Positions 41,200-49,333 of a stretch of 64,000 nucleotides of DNA are shown in pieces. A program made the translations under genes and the position numbers. Within the stretch, counting starts at the first letter, position 1; every line of letters begins with the position of its first letter. Source of the DNA: Amycolatopsis aidingensis (lineage in GTDB: Bacteria > Actinomycetota > Actinomycetes > Mycobacteriales > Pseudonocardiaceae); NCBI RefSeq assembly GCF_018885265.1, contig NZ_CP076538.1, positions 7,476,001 through 7,540,000 on the forward strand, written 5' to 3'. The notes below the pieces were generated by a model that was not told the origin of the DNA, did no database searches, and was given only the letters and a program-made list of their open reading frames with translations.

Positions 41200-42573
41200 A
41201 TGCCTGACTACAAGCACTTTCCCCTTGCCGACACCGCGGAGGGGCTGACCGAGGCGGAGATCCTGAACTGGCAGGTCCAGCCGGGCGACGAGGTTCAGGT
41301 GAACCAGATCGTGGTCGAGGTGGAGACCGCCAAGGCCGCGGTGGAGCTGCCGATCCCGTGGGCGGGTGTGGTCACCGAACTGCTGGTGGAACCGGGACAG
41401 ACGGTCGAGGTCGGCACGCCGATCCTGACCATCGACGTCGACCCGGGCGGAGCCCCCGCTTCCGGCTCCACAGGGAACGGAACCGCCCCCGCCGAGCAGG
41501 CCGAGCCCGCACCGCAGCCGGAGGAGCCCGCCGAGGAGGAGATGAAGCCGCTGGTCGGCTACGGCTCCAAGGCGGCAACCACCAAGCGCCGGCCGCGCAA
41601 GGCCGCCGAGCCGACTGCAGGGAGTGCCCCTTTCACTGCGAAAAATGCAGGCAACGGTGCACTCACAGCGGAGCAGGAGGTGGGCGGGTATGTGCCGCTG
41701 GCGAAGCCGCCGGTGCGCAAGCTCGCCAAGGATCTCGGGGTGGACCTGCGCACGGTCACCGGCAGCGCCGAGGGTGGCGTGATCACCAGGGAGGACGTGC
41801 AGCGGGCCGCTGCCGCCGAGGAGGCACCCGCCGAGGCCGCGGCAGCCGCCACGGCGCCCGCCGCGGACACCGCGGCGCGGGAGCACCGGGTGCCGATCAA
41901 GGGCGTGCGCAAGGCCACCGCGAACGCCATGGTGCAGAGCGCGTTCACCGCGCCGCATGTCACCGAGTTCCTCACGGTGGACGTCACGCCGATGATGGAG
42001 CTGCGGGAGAAGCTGAAGCAGAGCCCGGCCTTCGCCGGGGTCAAGCTCACCCCGCTCGCCTTCGCCTGCAAGGCGATGTGCCTTGCCGCCAAGCGCACCC
42101 CGGACGTGAACGCTACCTGGGACTCCGAAGCCGGCGAGATCGTCTACAAGGACTACGTGCATCTCGGGGTCGCCGCGGCCACCCCGCGCGGGCTGGTGGT
42201 CCCGAAGATCCGCGACGCCGACCGGATGTCCCTTGCCGAGCTCGCCGGCGCGATCGGGGAACTCACCGACACCGCACGGGAGGGCAAGACGCCGCCTGCG
42301 GACATGCTGAACGGGACCATCACGATCAGCAACGTCGGGGTGTTCGGCGTGGACACCGGCACCCCGATCGTCAATCCCGGTGAGTCGGCGATCCTCGCCT
42401 TCGGCATGATCCGGGACACCCCGTGGGTGGTCGACGGCGAGCTCACGGTGCGCAAGGTGCTGCAACTGGCACTCAGCTTCGACCACCGGGTGGTGGACGG
42501 CCAGCAGGGCTCGCAGTTCCTCGCCGACGTCGGCGCGCTGCTCGCCGACCCCTCGGTGGCCTTCACCTTCTGA
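41200..42573 (+). CDS. 2-oxoacid dehydrogenase E2, dihydrolipoamide acyltransferase (457 aa)
   Basis: One lipoyl domain (about 1-80) with lipoyl-lysine in VEVETAKAAVELP, a Pro/Ala/Glu linker, a peripheral-subunit-binding domain (KPPVRKLAKDLGVDLRTVTGSAEGGVITREDV) and the acyltransferase core ending with SFDHRVVDG, the catalytic His. ATG 41200 sits 16 nt after the beta stop and AAGGGGG precedes it. No E3 gene follows, so the complex should use an E3 encoded elsewhere. The linker contains a palindromic insertion (41622-41664) coding a stretch with much lower Pro/Ala content. Confidence 0.92.
   Translation: MPDYKHFPLADTAEGLTEAEILNWQVQPGDEVQVNQIVVEVETAKAAVELPIPWAGVVTELLVEPGQTVEVGTPILTIDVDPGGAPASGSTGNGTAPAEQAEPAPQPEEPAEEEMKPLVGYGSKAATTKRRPRKAAEPTAGSAPFTAKNAGNGALTAEQEVGGYVPLAKPPVRKLAKDLGVDLRTVTGSAEGGVITREDVQRAAAAEEAPAEAAAAATAPAADTAAREHRVPIKGVRKATANAMVQSAFTAPHVTEFLTVDVTPMMELREKLKQSPAFAGVKLTPLAFACKAMCLAAKRTPDVNATWDSEAGEIVYKDYVHLGVAAATPRGLVVPKIRDADRMSLAELAGAIGELTDTAREGKTPPADMLNGTITISNVGVFGVDTGTPIVNPGESAILAFGMIRDTPWVVDGELTVRKVLQLALSFDHRVVDGQQGSQFLADVGALLADPSVAFTF
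41622..41664. repeat. Imperfect 18-bp-arm palindrome inside the E2 linker coding region
   Basis: GAGTGCCCCTTTCACTGC (41622-41639), loop GAAAAAT, and GCAGGCAACGGTGCACTC (41647-41664) pair at 14 of 18 positions. Composition is more AT-rich than the rest of the gene. It is translated in frame as about 15 linker residues (GSAPFTAKNAGNGAL region), resembling a palindromic element that inserted without disrupting the protein. Confidence 0.65.
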
Positions 42574-42590
42574 CCCAGCCCGTCCCCCGA

Positions 42591-42677
42591 GGGCCCTGAA
42601 CGGCATGTTCGCGACGTCCACCGTCGCGAACGGCACTTTTGGGACATCTAACGTCCTGAAAGCCACGTTCAGGGCCC
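42591..42677. repeat. Cloverleaf-like palindromic element after the E2 gene
   Basis: Outer arms GGGCCCTGAACG (42591-42602) and CGTTCAGGGCCC (42666-42677) are perfect complements. Inside are two hairpins: GTTCGCGACG/CGTCGCGAAC (42607-42616 and 42622-42631) and CTTTTGGGAC/GTCCTGAAAG (42636-42662, 8 of 10 paired). Together they make a three-way junction. It may serve as terminator for the operon, but the architecture and its simple repeated words look like a dispersed intergenic repeat. Confidence 0.75.
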
Positions 42678-42714
42678 GGGGGAACGAATCGGGTGGGGCA
42701 TACGTTGACCGGGT

Positions 42715-43194
42715 ATGGCTGTCGTGTTGCTGCTCTACCTGGTCGCCGAGATCGCCGCAGTCTGGGCGGTCGCCTCGGTCATCGGGCTGCTCGGCACGCT
42801 CGGCCTGCTACTGGCCGGGGCCTTCATCGGGTCGGCGCTGGCCCGGCGTGAGGGAGGCAGGGCCGCGCAGGCCTTCCTGGCCGCAGCCGGCGCTGGCAGG
42901 CCGGCGCACGCCGAGCTGACCGACGGCATGCTGGTCGCCTTCGGCGGGGTGCTGATCCTGCTGCCCGGGTTCGTCAGCGACCTGGCCGGGCTGCTGCTGT
43001 TGCTGCCGCCCACCAGGGGCGTGTTCCGCCGGGCGTGGGTGCGCAGGCTGGAGCGCCGCGCGCAGGCCATGGGGCCGATGCGCGGGCAGGGGCGCGTGAT
43101 CGTGGTGGACGGTGAGGTGGTCGACGGTCACCCGCCGGACCGGCAGGACCGGCAGGCACAGCCGCCGACCCGGCCGATCATCGACTCGCAGTGA
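42715..43194 (+). CDS. fxsA: FxsA family membrane protein (159 aa)
   Basis: Three to four hydrophobic segments with the FxsA pattern: LLYLVAEIAAVWAVASVIGLLGTLGLLLAGAFIGSALARREG, ELTDGMLVAFGGVLILLPGFVSDLAGLLLLLPPTRGVFRR. The C-terminal tail is polar (GRVIVVDGEVVDGHPP). E. coli FxsA suppresses F-plasmid exclusion of phage T7 when overproduced; the normal role is unknown. Start ATG 42715. Convergent with the SCP2 genes, stops 1 bp apart. Confidence 0.85.
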   Translation: MAVVLLLYLVAEIAAVWAVASVIGLLGTLGLLLAGAFIGSALARREGGRAAQAFLAAAGAGRPAHAELTDGMLVAFGGVLILLPGFVSDLAGLLLLLPPTRGVFRRAWVRRLERRAQAMGPMRGQGRVIVVDGEVVDGHPPDRQDRQAQPPTRPIIDSQ

Positions 43195-43195
43195 C

Positions 43196-43840
43196 TCACT
43201 CCCCGCCTGGCAGGTCGAAGTAGCTGCTGAACCGCATGGCCGGGGCGTACTCACCCTTGACCCTGACCCGGCCGGTGACGAACATCGTCGCCACCGCGAC
43301 CCCGCCGGTGGCCATCCGGATGAAGTCCTCCGCGGACACGGTGATCGTGGTGTCCGGCTCGTGCCCGAGGTCCGTGCTTGACACGCACATGCCGTCCTCG
43401 ATCAGCGTCTGGAAACGGTCGAAACCGCCGCTGCCGTCGCCCCAGGTGAAACGCCAGCCGACCACAAAGCTGACATTTCTGGCCCGCTCCGGGATGAAAT
43501 GTTCGGACATCCGGCGGAAAATCTCGTCCAGAAATACCGAGCGCAACTCGTCGTGCTCGGTAATGGCCCTGAGCTGTTCCTTGGAGGCGTTGCGGACGAT
43601 GTCGACGAGCACCTCGGTGGAAAGCGAGCTCAACTCCACACCCGCGCCGGTCCGGCCCAGCATGTGCAGGGTGTCGATCAGCTGGACGAACTGCTCCGGG
43701 CTGAGTGCGCCGAGGTTGACCCTGCGGGCGAAGGCGTTGATCGCGTGCTCGCTCTCCGCCGCGTGCGGCGTGGCCTTCCCGCGGCGCCGGAATGGCAGTC
43801 TCGTCCGCCAGTTCCGCGTGATCGCTGCTGCCCTTGACAC
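43196..43840 (-). CDS. SCP2 sterol-binding-domain protein 1 (214 aa)
   Basis: N-terminal helical part with INAFARRVNLGALSPEQFVQLIDTLHMLG and a C-terminal SCP2-like domain: FVVGWRFTWGDGSGGFDRFQTLIEDGMCVSS, TTITVSAEDFIRMATGGVAVATMFVTGRVRVKGEYAPAMRFSSYFDL. SCP2 domains carry lipids or acyl-CoA in a hydrophobic tunnel. GTG 43840, 18 bp after the other SCP2 gene, to which it is clearly related (same VLFVTGK/TMFVTGR-VKG ending). Confidence 0.85.
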   Translation of the reverse strand: MSRAAAITRNWRTRLPFRRRGKATPHAAESEHAINAFARRVNLGALSPEQFVQLIDTLHMLGRTGAGVELSSLSTEVLVDIVRNASKEQLRAITEHDELRSVFLDEIFRRMSEHFIPERARNVSFVVGWRFTWGDGSGGFDRFQTLIEDGMCVSSTDLGHEPDTTITVSAEDFIRMATGGVAVATMFVTGRVRVKGEYAPAMRFSSYFDLPGGE

Positions 43841-43858
43841 GGCGGAAATGGTACTCGA

Positions 43859-44518
43859 TCAACCGGGTTTGGGGAGATCGAAGAAACCGATCAAACCCGC
43901 GGCGAATGCCAGGTCCCCCTTCACCTTGATCTTTCCGGTGACGAAGAGAACGGCCGGGGTGGCCTGGTGGGTGATCAGCTGGAAGAAGTCCGCGGGGCCG
44001 ATCGTGATGGTCACCCTCGGCTGCTCCAGCATGTCCCGGCGCACCGTGCAGGTGCCGCCCCGGATGACCGTCTCGTAGCGGTCGTAGCCGCCCGCACCGC
44101 TGCCGCCGGAGAGCCGCCAGTGCACCACGGCGTCCAGGTCCACGGCCCGGTCCTGGCGCAGGTGGGTGCTCATCCGGGAGAAGATCTCGCCGAGCAGCCA
44201 CGCCCGCAGCCGCGGCTCGGCGACCACCCGGTCCAGCTGCGCGCGGGAGGCCCTGGCCACCAGGGTGGCGAAGTGCTTCGGGTCCACCCGGCCGAGGTCG
44301 AGTTCGGGCACCCGCTCGGCGACCCTGGACAGCGCGGCCAGCAGCCTGCGGAAGTCGTCCTTGCCCAGCTCGGCCGGGTCCATGGCGGCGGCGAGGGCGT
44401 TCACGTCGACCTCGGCGGGATCCAGCCCTGCCGGGTCGATCCGCTCCAGGGTTTCGATCAGTGCCCGGCCCCGCAGACCTGCCAGTTCCACGCCGGTGAC
44501 CCCAGTTCTGTCCGCCAT
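43859..44518 (-). CDS. SCP2 sterol-binding-domain protein 2 (219 aa)
   Basis: Paralogue of the downstream gene: DLDAVVHWRLSGGSGAGGYDRYETVIRGGTCTVRR, VTITIGPADFFQLITHQATPAVLFVTGKIKVKGDLAFAAGLIGFFDLPKPG. The N-terminal half has short repeated LDPAEVDVNAL/DPAELGKDDF/RVDPKHFATL units. ATG 44518 follows GGGAGAGGGCT. First gene of the pair, divergent from tetR across two predicted operators, so probably repressed by that TetR. Confidence 0.85.
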   Translation of the reverse strand: MADRTGVTGVELAGLRGRALIETLERIDPAGLDPAEVDVNALAAAMDPAELGKDDFRRLLAALSRVAERVPELDLGRVDPKHFATLVARASRAQLDRVVAEPRLRAWLLGEIFSRMSTHLRQDRAVDLDAVVHWRLSGGSGAGGYDRYETVIRGGTCTVRRDMLEQPRVTITIGPADFFQLITHQATPAVLFVTGKIKVKGDLAFAAGLIGFFDLPKPG

Positions 44519-44535
44519 AGCCCTCTCCCAAAACC

Positions 44536-44547
44536 TACTCTCAAGTA
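44536..44547. promoter_or_regulatory. Predicted TetR operator, SCP2 side (TACTCTCAAGTA)
   Basis: Matches TACYNGCNRGTA at all but one defined base (central G is T). Extended sequence CCTACTCTCAAGTAAGG keeps the outer symmetry. It lies 18 bp from the SCP2 start. Confidence 0.5.
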
Positions 44548-44551
44548 AGGC

Positions 44552-44563
44552 TACCTGCCAGTA
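44552..44563. promoter_or_regulatory. Predicted TetR operator, tetR side (TACCTGCCAGTA)
   Basis: Exact match to TACYNGCNRGTA, 16 bp from the neighbouring site and within CTACCTGCCAGTAGG. Located between tetR and the SCP2 operon, so autoregulation and control of the SCP2 genes are both expected. Confidence 0.6.
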
Positions 44564-44648
44564 GGTACTGCGGCAAGCGCGGCGAACCTGCCTGATTACC
44601 GCCTTCGACCTCGACAACCGGTAGCGTTCAGTAGAACAGGAGGTACGT

Positions 44649-45320
44649 GTGTCGGAGGAAGTACAGGCGCAGCAGCAGCGCCCACCCGAACGGGCCAAGC
44701 GACTGCCGAGGGCCGTTCGCGAGCGCCAGATTCTGGACGCCGCGGTGCAGGTGTTCTCCCAGTACGGCTACCACTCGGCGTCGATGGACGAGATCTCCGA
44801 GGTGGCCGGGGTGTCCAAGCCGATGATCTACACCTATCTCGGCGCGAAGGAGGACCTGTTCGGCGCCTGTATCCGGCGCGAGGCAACCCGGCTGCTGGAG
44901 GCCGTGCAGGGCGGCATCCAGCCGGACGTGCCGCCGGATATGCAGCTGTGGCACGGACTGCGGTCCTTCTACCGGTTCGTCGCCGACTACCGGGAGTCCT
45001 GGATCGTGCTGCACCGGCAGGCGCTGGCCGTCGGTGGCTCCTTCGCCGAGGAGATCACCGCCATGCGCGGCAGGGCGATCGAGCTGGTCGCCGCGCTGGT
45101 GGTCTCGGCAGGCAGCCGCAAGGGGCTGGCCGAGCAGGTGGAGAAGTCCGGCGAGGGGCTGGCCGCCGCGCTGGTCGGCGCCGCCGAGTCGCTGGCCGAC
45201 TGGTGGCTGGACCACCCGGACGTGACCGACGGCGTACTCGCCTCCTGGCTGATGAACCTGGTCTGGCTCGGGTTCAACGACCTGGTCGAGGGCGAGGTCT
45301 GGAAACCGCGAGACGGTTAG
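44649..45320 (+). CDS. TetR family transcriptional regulator (223 aa)
   Basis: N-terminal TetR HTH: RERQILDAAVQVFSQYGYHSASMDEISEVAGVSKPMIYTYLGAKEDLF (about residues 24-71), then an all-helical ligand domain with WHGLRSFYRFVADYRESWIVLHRQA. GTG 44649 follows AGGAGGTAC. Divergent from the SCP2 pair. The same palindrome as in its own promoter is found before fadE5 and between fabG4 and fadA2, which makes this the best candidate regulator for those lipid genes; the ligand would then be an acyl-CoA or lipid. Confidence 0.9.
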   Translation: MSEEVQAQQQRPPERAKRLPRAVRERQILDAAVQVFSQYGYHSASMDEISEVAGVSKPMIYTYLGAKEDLFGACIRREATRLLEAVQGGIQPDVPPDMQLWHGLRSFYRFVADYRESWIVLHRQALAVGGSFAEEITAMRGRAIELVAALVVSAGSRKGLAEQVEKSGEGLAAALVGAAESLADWWLDHPDVTDGVLASWLMNLVWLGFNDLVEGEVWKPRDG

Positions 45321-45327
45321 GCGCTGG

Positions 45328-45476
45328 TTAAGAAGGTGACTGCCTGAGGTGATGCGGGGGCGCGCGTCCGGCCGCAGGCCTCGCGAACCCGGCTGCGGGC
45401 CGCCTGCCCACCCGGCGCACCAGCCATGACAAAGTCGCGGCCCGTAGACGGGTTCGGCGACCGCGCGCCTTCTTAA
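45328..45476. repeat. 149-bp imperfect palindrome between tetR and the MaoC-like gene
   Basis: Four nested pairs of arms in correct order: TTAAGAAGG (45328-45336) with 45468-45476; GGCGCGCG (45359-45366) with 45462-45469; CGAACCCG (45384-45391) with 45449-45456; CGGGCCGC (45396-45403) with 45437-45444. It occupies almost the full gap between convergent genes. It could be a large bidirectional terminator or a degenerate repeat/insertion. Confidence 0.6.
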
Positions 45477-45482
45477 ACACGG

Positions 45483-46355
45483 TTAGCCTGCTTCGATCGA
45501 GCCCACCAGGTGTGGCTTGGGCTTACCCGCGTTCCACAGCTCGAAGGCCCAGCCGTCGCCGGTGCGCCAGGAGGTGAACGCCGCCTTCGCCGGTAGCAGC
45601 ACCGGCGCCTTGAACCGCACGTCCACCGTGTAGGCATCGGGCAGCCTGCCCTCGAAGGCCGCCAGGCTGTGCGCCTTGGTCCACATCCCGTGCGCGATCG
45701 CCGCGGGGAACCCGAACAGCCGCGCGGTGAGCGGATGCAGGTGGATCGGGTTGCGGTCCCCGGAGACCTCGGCATAGCGGCGGCCGATATCGCCGGGCAC
45801 CCGCCAGATCGCGGTCGGCGCGGGCGCGGCGAGCTGCTCCTTCCTGCCGCCGGCGCCGGAGGAGCCCCCGCGCCGCAGGTAGGTGCTCACGTCCGTCCAC
45901 ACCGGGGCGTCCTGGCCCTCCGGCACCCACTCGCTGAGCACGTCGAACTGGGTGCCCTGCGCATGCGATCGCAGGTTCTCCGTCCGCACCCGGATGGTGC
46001 CCCGCTCGCCGAGGCCGACCGGCCTGCGCTGGGTGATCCGGTTGGCCACATGCACCATGCCCAGCAGCGGGAACGGGAACGCGGGCTCGGTCATCAGCGC
46101 GATCTGCAGCGGGAACGCCAGGATGTGCGGGTAGGTGGCAGGCAACCGGTCGTCCAGCCGGAACCCGCAGACCTGGTTGTACGCCGCGAGGTGGGCCGGG
46201 TCGATGGTGACCCCGGAACGCACGTACTCCAGCGCGGGCAGCTCACCGCCACCGCCGCTCTTGCCGCCGGGCAGCAACCCGCCGAGCGCCGCCTTGGAGT
46301 ACAGGGCCGACAGCTTGGGCTCGGACCGCAGCTCCTTCACCGTCATCGCGCTCAC
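45483..46355 (-). CDS. htdX: MaoC-like 3-hydroxyacyl dehydratase, HtdX-type (290 aa)
   Basis: Double-hotdog hydratase that removes water from 3-hydroxyacyl-thioesters or adds it to enoyl-thioesters. Hydratase-2 motif [35 protein letters not shown] holds the catalytic Asp and His. N-terminal half: [34 protein letters not shown] 46355 overlaps the FabG4 stop (GTGA); ATG 46346 also possible. In M. tuberculosis htdX (Rv0241c) follows fabG4, exactly as here. Confidence 0.9.
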   Translation of the reverse strand: MSAMTVKELRSEPKLSALYSKAALGGLLPGGKSGGGGELPALEYVRSGVTIDPAHLAAYNQVCGFRLDDRLPATYPHILAFPLQIALMTEPAFPFPLLGMVHVANRITQRRPVGLGERGTIRVRTENLRSHAQGTQFDVLSEWVPEGQDAPVWTDVSTYLRRGGSSGAGGRKEQLAAPAPTAIWRVPGDIGRRYAEVSGDRNPIHLHPLTARLFGFPAAIAHGMWTKAHSLAAFEGRLPDAYTVDVRFKAPVLLPAKAAFTSWRTGDGWAFELWNAGKPKPHLVGSIEAG

Positions 46356-47695
46356 GCCCCGATCAGGGCCTGGCCGCACACGCGGACCACGTTGCCGTTC
46401 ACCGCGCTGGAGGCGGGGTTGGCGTACCAGGCGATGGTCTCGGCAACGTCCACCGGAAGCCCGCCCTGGGAGAGGCTGGACAACCGCCTGCCTGCCTCCC
46501 GGATGAACAGCGGCACCGCCGCGGTCATCTTGGTCTCGATGAACCCTGGAGCGACCGCGTTGATCGTCCCGCCGTACTCGGCGAGCACGGGCGCGCCGGT
46601 GTCGACCATGCCGATCACCCCGGCCTTGCTGGTGCCGTAGTTGGTCTGGCCCACGTTGCCCGCGATGCCCGCGATCGAGGACACCCCGATGATCCGGCCG
46701 TCCTGGCGCAGCACCTTGTCCGCAAGCAGCTTGTCGTTCACCGCGAGCTGCGCGGCCAGGTTCACGGTGAGCACCGCGTCCCAGTTGCCCTCGGCAAGGT
46801 TGCCGAGGGTCTTGTCCCTGGTGATGCCCGCGTTGTGCACCACGATGTCCACCCCGCCGTGGCGATCGGTGAGGTACTCGGCCAGCTTGGCAGGGGCGTC
46901 CTGGGCGGTGATGTCCAGCTGCAGGGCCGAGCCGCCGACCCGGTTGGCCACCTGGGACAGGTCACCGCCCTGTGCGGGGATGTCCAGAGCGACCACATGC
47001 GCGCCGTCCCTTGCCAGTACCTCGGCGATGGACGCGCCGATCCCCCTCGATGCCCCGGTCACCAGCGCGACCTTGCCGTCCAGCGGCTTCTCCCAGTTGT
47101 CCGGCACGGGCACCTCCGGCTTGCCCGCGGTGCCGATCCGGATCACCTGCGCGTCCACGAAGGCCGACTTCGCCGAGAGCAGGAAGCGCATGGTGGACTC
47201 GGTCGCGCCCTCCGCGCCCTCGGCCACGTACACCAGCTGGGCGGTGGCCCCGCGCTTGAGCTCCTTGCCGACCGAGCGGGTGAATCCCTCCAGCGCGCGC
47301 TGCGCGATCCGCTCCCTGCCCTCGGCCTGCTCCGGGGGCGTGCCGAGCACCACGACCCGGCCGCAGTACCCGACCTTGCGGATCACCGGGTGGAAGAACC
47401 GGTACATCTCGCGCAGCTGGGCCGGGTCGGTGATCCCGGTGGCGTCGAAGACCAGCGCACCGTACCTGCCGTCAGCGGTGTCAAGCTCGCGCACCTCGAT
47501 CCCGGCGCCGGTCAGCTGGCCGTGCAGGGACTTCTCCAGCCGCCCACCCGGCGCCGCGCCGAGAAGTGCGGGACCCTCGAGGTGAGGTTGACCGGGCTTG
47601 TACCGGCGTAGCGGGGTCGGGTTCGGCAGGCCGAGCTTGGGTACCAGGAACTTTCCTACCGGGGTCCTGGTGAACTGCTGATACCTGTCAGCCAT
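46352..47695 (-). CDS. fabG4: High-molecular-weight 3-oxoacyl-ACP/CoA reductase, FabG4-type (447 aa)
   Basis: Residues 1-195 are the extra flavodoxin-like domain peculiar to FabG4; the SDR half has TGASRGIG at 213-220 (NAD binding), NAG at 288-290, and catalytic S340, Y353 and K357 in YGTSKAG. It reduces 3-oxoacyl-CoA using NADH and works with HtdX. Starts at ATG 47695; the divergent fadA2 gene and a perfect palindromic operator lie upstream. Total length equals the mycobacterial protein (454 aa) to within a few residues. Confidence 0.92.
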   Translation of the reverse strand: MADRYQQFTRTPVGKFLVPKLGLPNPTPLRRYKPGQPHLEGPALLGAAPGGRLEKSLHGQLTGAGIEVRELDTADGRYGALVFDATGITDPAQLREMYRFFHPVIRKVGYCGRVVVLGTPPEQAEGRERIAQRALEGFTRSVGKELKRGATAQLVYVAEGAEGATESTMRFLLSAKSAFVDAQVIRIGTAGKPEVPVPDNWEKPLDGKVALVTGASRGIGASIAEVLARDGAHVVALDIPAQGGDLSQVANRVGGSALQLDITAQDAPAKLAEYLTDRHGGVDIVVHNAGITRDKTLGNLAEGNWDAVLTVNLAAQLAVNDKLLADKVLRQDGRIIGVSSIAGIAGNVGQTNYGTSKAGVIGMVDTGAPVLAEYGGTINAVAPGFIETKMTAAVPLFIREAGRRLSSLSQGGLPVDVAETIAWYANPASSAVNGNVVRVCGQALIGA

Positions 47696-47743
47696 GGCTT
47701 CCCTCCGCCCTTACTGCCGGTCGCGTCACTACGAAGCTTAACC

Positions 47744-47755
47744 TACTCGCAAGTA
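47744..47755. promoter_or_regulatory. Predicted TetR operator between fabG4 and fadA2 (TACTCGCAAGTA)
   Basis: Exact TACYNGCNRGTA match and the most symmetric copy: flanks extend it to TAACCTACT (47739-47747) and AGTAGGTTA (47752-47760), perfect 9-bp arms around CGCA. It lies 49 bp from the fabG4 start and 61 bp from the fadA2 start. Confidence 0.7.
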
Positions 47756-47815
47756 GGTTACACTCGTCCCGGGTTCACATCACGGTCGAATAGCACAGTG
47801 GGCGCTGGAGGAAAC

Positions 47816-49195
47816 ATGAGCTCAGCCGAGAAGCCGGACAAGGCGCCGAGCGGGCGCGGGCGGACAACCAAGGCCGCCGCGAACAAGGGTGCGGCCAAAC
47901 CCAAGCCCGCACCGAAGGCGGGCTCCGGCGCGCGCAGGGTCGCCATCATCGGCGGCAACCGCATCCCGTTCGCCCGGTCCAACGGCCCCTACGCCAAGGC
48001 TTCCAACCAGGACATGTTCACCGCGGCGCTGGACGGGCTGGTCAGCCGGTTCGCGCTGCAGGGTGAGCGGATCGGCGAGGTCGCGGCTGGCGCGGTGCTC
48101 AAGCACTCCCGCGACTTCAACCTGGCCAGGGAGAGCGTCCTGGGCAGCGAGCTGGCGCCGGAGACCCCGGCCGCGGACGTGCAGATGGCCTGTGGCACCG
48201 GGTTGCAGGCGATCATCAACGTGGCGAACAAGATCGCGCTGGGCCAGATCGAGTCCGGTATCGCCGGCGGGGTGGACACCACCAGCGACGCACCGCTGGC
48301 GGTGAACGACGACCTGCGGCAGCTGCTGGTACAGCTGAACGCGGCCAAGACGGTCGGGCAGCGGCTCAAGCTGCTGACCAAACTCCGGCCGGGGCACATC
48401 GTGCCGGAGATCCCGCGCAACGCCGAGCCGCGCACCGGGCTGTCCATGGGCGAGCATGCGGCGCTCACCGCGAAGGAATGGGACATCAGCCGCGCCGAGC
48501 AGGACGAGCTCGCCGCCACCAGCCACCAGCGGCTGGCCGCAGCCTACGACCGCGGTTTCTTCGACGACCTGCTGACCCCGTACCTGAAGCTGTCCAGGGA
48601 CCAGAACCTGCGGGCCGACTCCACCGCGGAGAAGCTGGGCAAGCTCAAGCCCGCCTTCGGCGGCGCGGAGGGCACGATGACGGCGGGCAACTCGACCCCG
48701 CTCTCGGACGGGGCCTCGGCCGTGCTGCTGGCAACCGAGGAGTGGGCCAAGGAGCGCAACCTGCCGGTGCTGGCGTACCTGACCCTCTCCCAGACGGGGG
48801 CGGTGGACTACGTGCACGGCGGCGAGGGCCTGCTGATGGCACCCGCGTACGCGGTGCCGCGGCTGCTCGCCAAGGCCGGGCTCACCCTGCAGGACTTCGA
48901 CTTCTACGAGGTGCACGAGGCGTTCGCCTCCCAGGTGCTGGCCACCCTCAAGGCATGGGAGGACCCGGACTTCGCCAAGGAGAAGCTGCACCTGGACACC
49001 CCTCCGGGGGCGATCGACCGGGCGAAGCTGAACGTGAACGGCTCCTCGCTCGCCGCGGGCCACCCCTTCGCGGCCACCGGCGGCCGGATCGTCGCCACCC
49101 TGGCCAAGCTGCTGCACGAAAAGGGCTCCGGGCGCGGGCTGATCTCCATCTGCGCCGCGGGCGGCCAGGGGGTCACCGCGATCCTGGAACGCTGA
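47816..49195 (+). CDS. fadA2: Acetyl-CoA acyltransferase (thiolase), FadA2-type (459 aa)
   Basis: Last enzyme of beta-oxidation, splitting 3-oxoacyl-CoA with CoA. Nucleophile Cys 126 in MACGTGLQAI, catalytic His 416 in AAGHPFAATGGR, and second Cys 446 in ISICAAGGQG. A Lys/Ala-rich leader (residues 1-38) precedes the RRVAIIGGNRIPF start of the thiolase fold. ATG 47816 is favoured over GTG 47798 since GGAGGAAAC directly precedes it. Divergent from fabG4-htdX across the operator; same order as Rv0243/Rv0242c/Rv0241c in M. tuberculosis. Confidence 0.92.
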   Translation: MSSAEKPDKAPSGRGRTTKAAANKGAAKPKPAPKAGSGARRVAIIGGNRIPFARSNGPYAKASNQDMFTAALDGLVSRFALQGERIGEVAAGAVLKHSRDFNLARESVLGSELAPETPAADVQMACGTGLQAIINVANKIALGQIESGIAGGVDTTSDAPLAVNDDLRQLLVQLNAAKTVGQRLKLLTKLRPGHIVPEIPRNAEPRTGLSMGEHAALTAKEWDISRAEQDELAATSHQRLAAAYDRGFFDDLLTPYLKLSRDQNLRADSTAEKLGKLKPAFGGAEGTMTAGNSTPLSDGASAVLLATEEWAKERNLPVLAYLTLSQTGAVDYVHGGEGLLMAPAYAVPRLLAKAGLTLQDFDFYEVHEAFASQVLATLKAWEDPDFAKEKLHLDTPPGAIDRAKLNVNGSSLAAGHPFAATGGRIVATLAKLLHEKGSGRGLISICAAGGQGVTAILER

Positions 49196-49259
49196 CGGGC
49201 GCCCGGGCGGTCGACACTGTGTAGCCGGCCGCGGTCAGCCGTAGTCAGCTCAGGGAGAA

Positions 49260-49277
49260 CTCCGGGTTATTCCGGAG
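49260..49277. promoter_or_regulatory. Inverted repeat CTCCGG-N6-CCGGAG before the DrrAB-like operon
   Basis: A 6-bp perfect dyad, 56 bp upstream of the ABC ATPase start. Could be an operator for the exporter or a weak terminator for fadA2. Confidence 0.35.
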
Positions 49278-49333
49278 GACAATTGTCGGTGGTCACGCCT
49301 AGCATGCCCGCATACTTCTGAAGGGGGTATGAC

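Noticed and set aside
47711..47722. Second TetR-type site next to fabG4 (TACTGCCGGTCG)
   Set aside because: Fails several defined positions of TACYNGCNRGTA and lacks symmetry.
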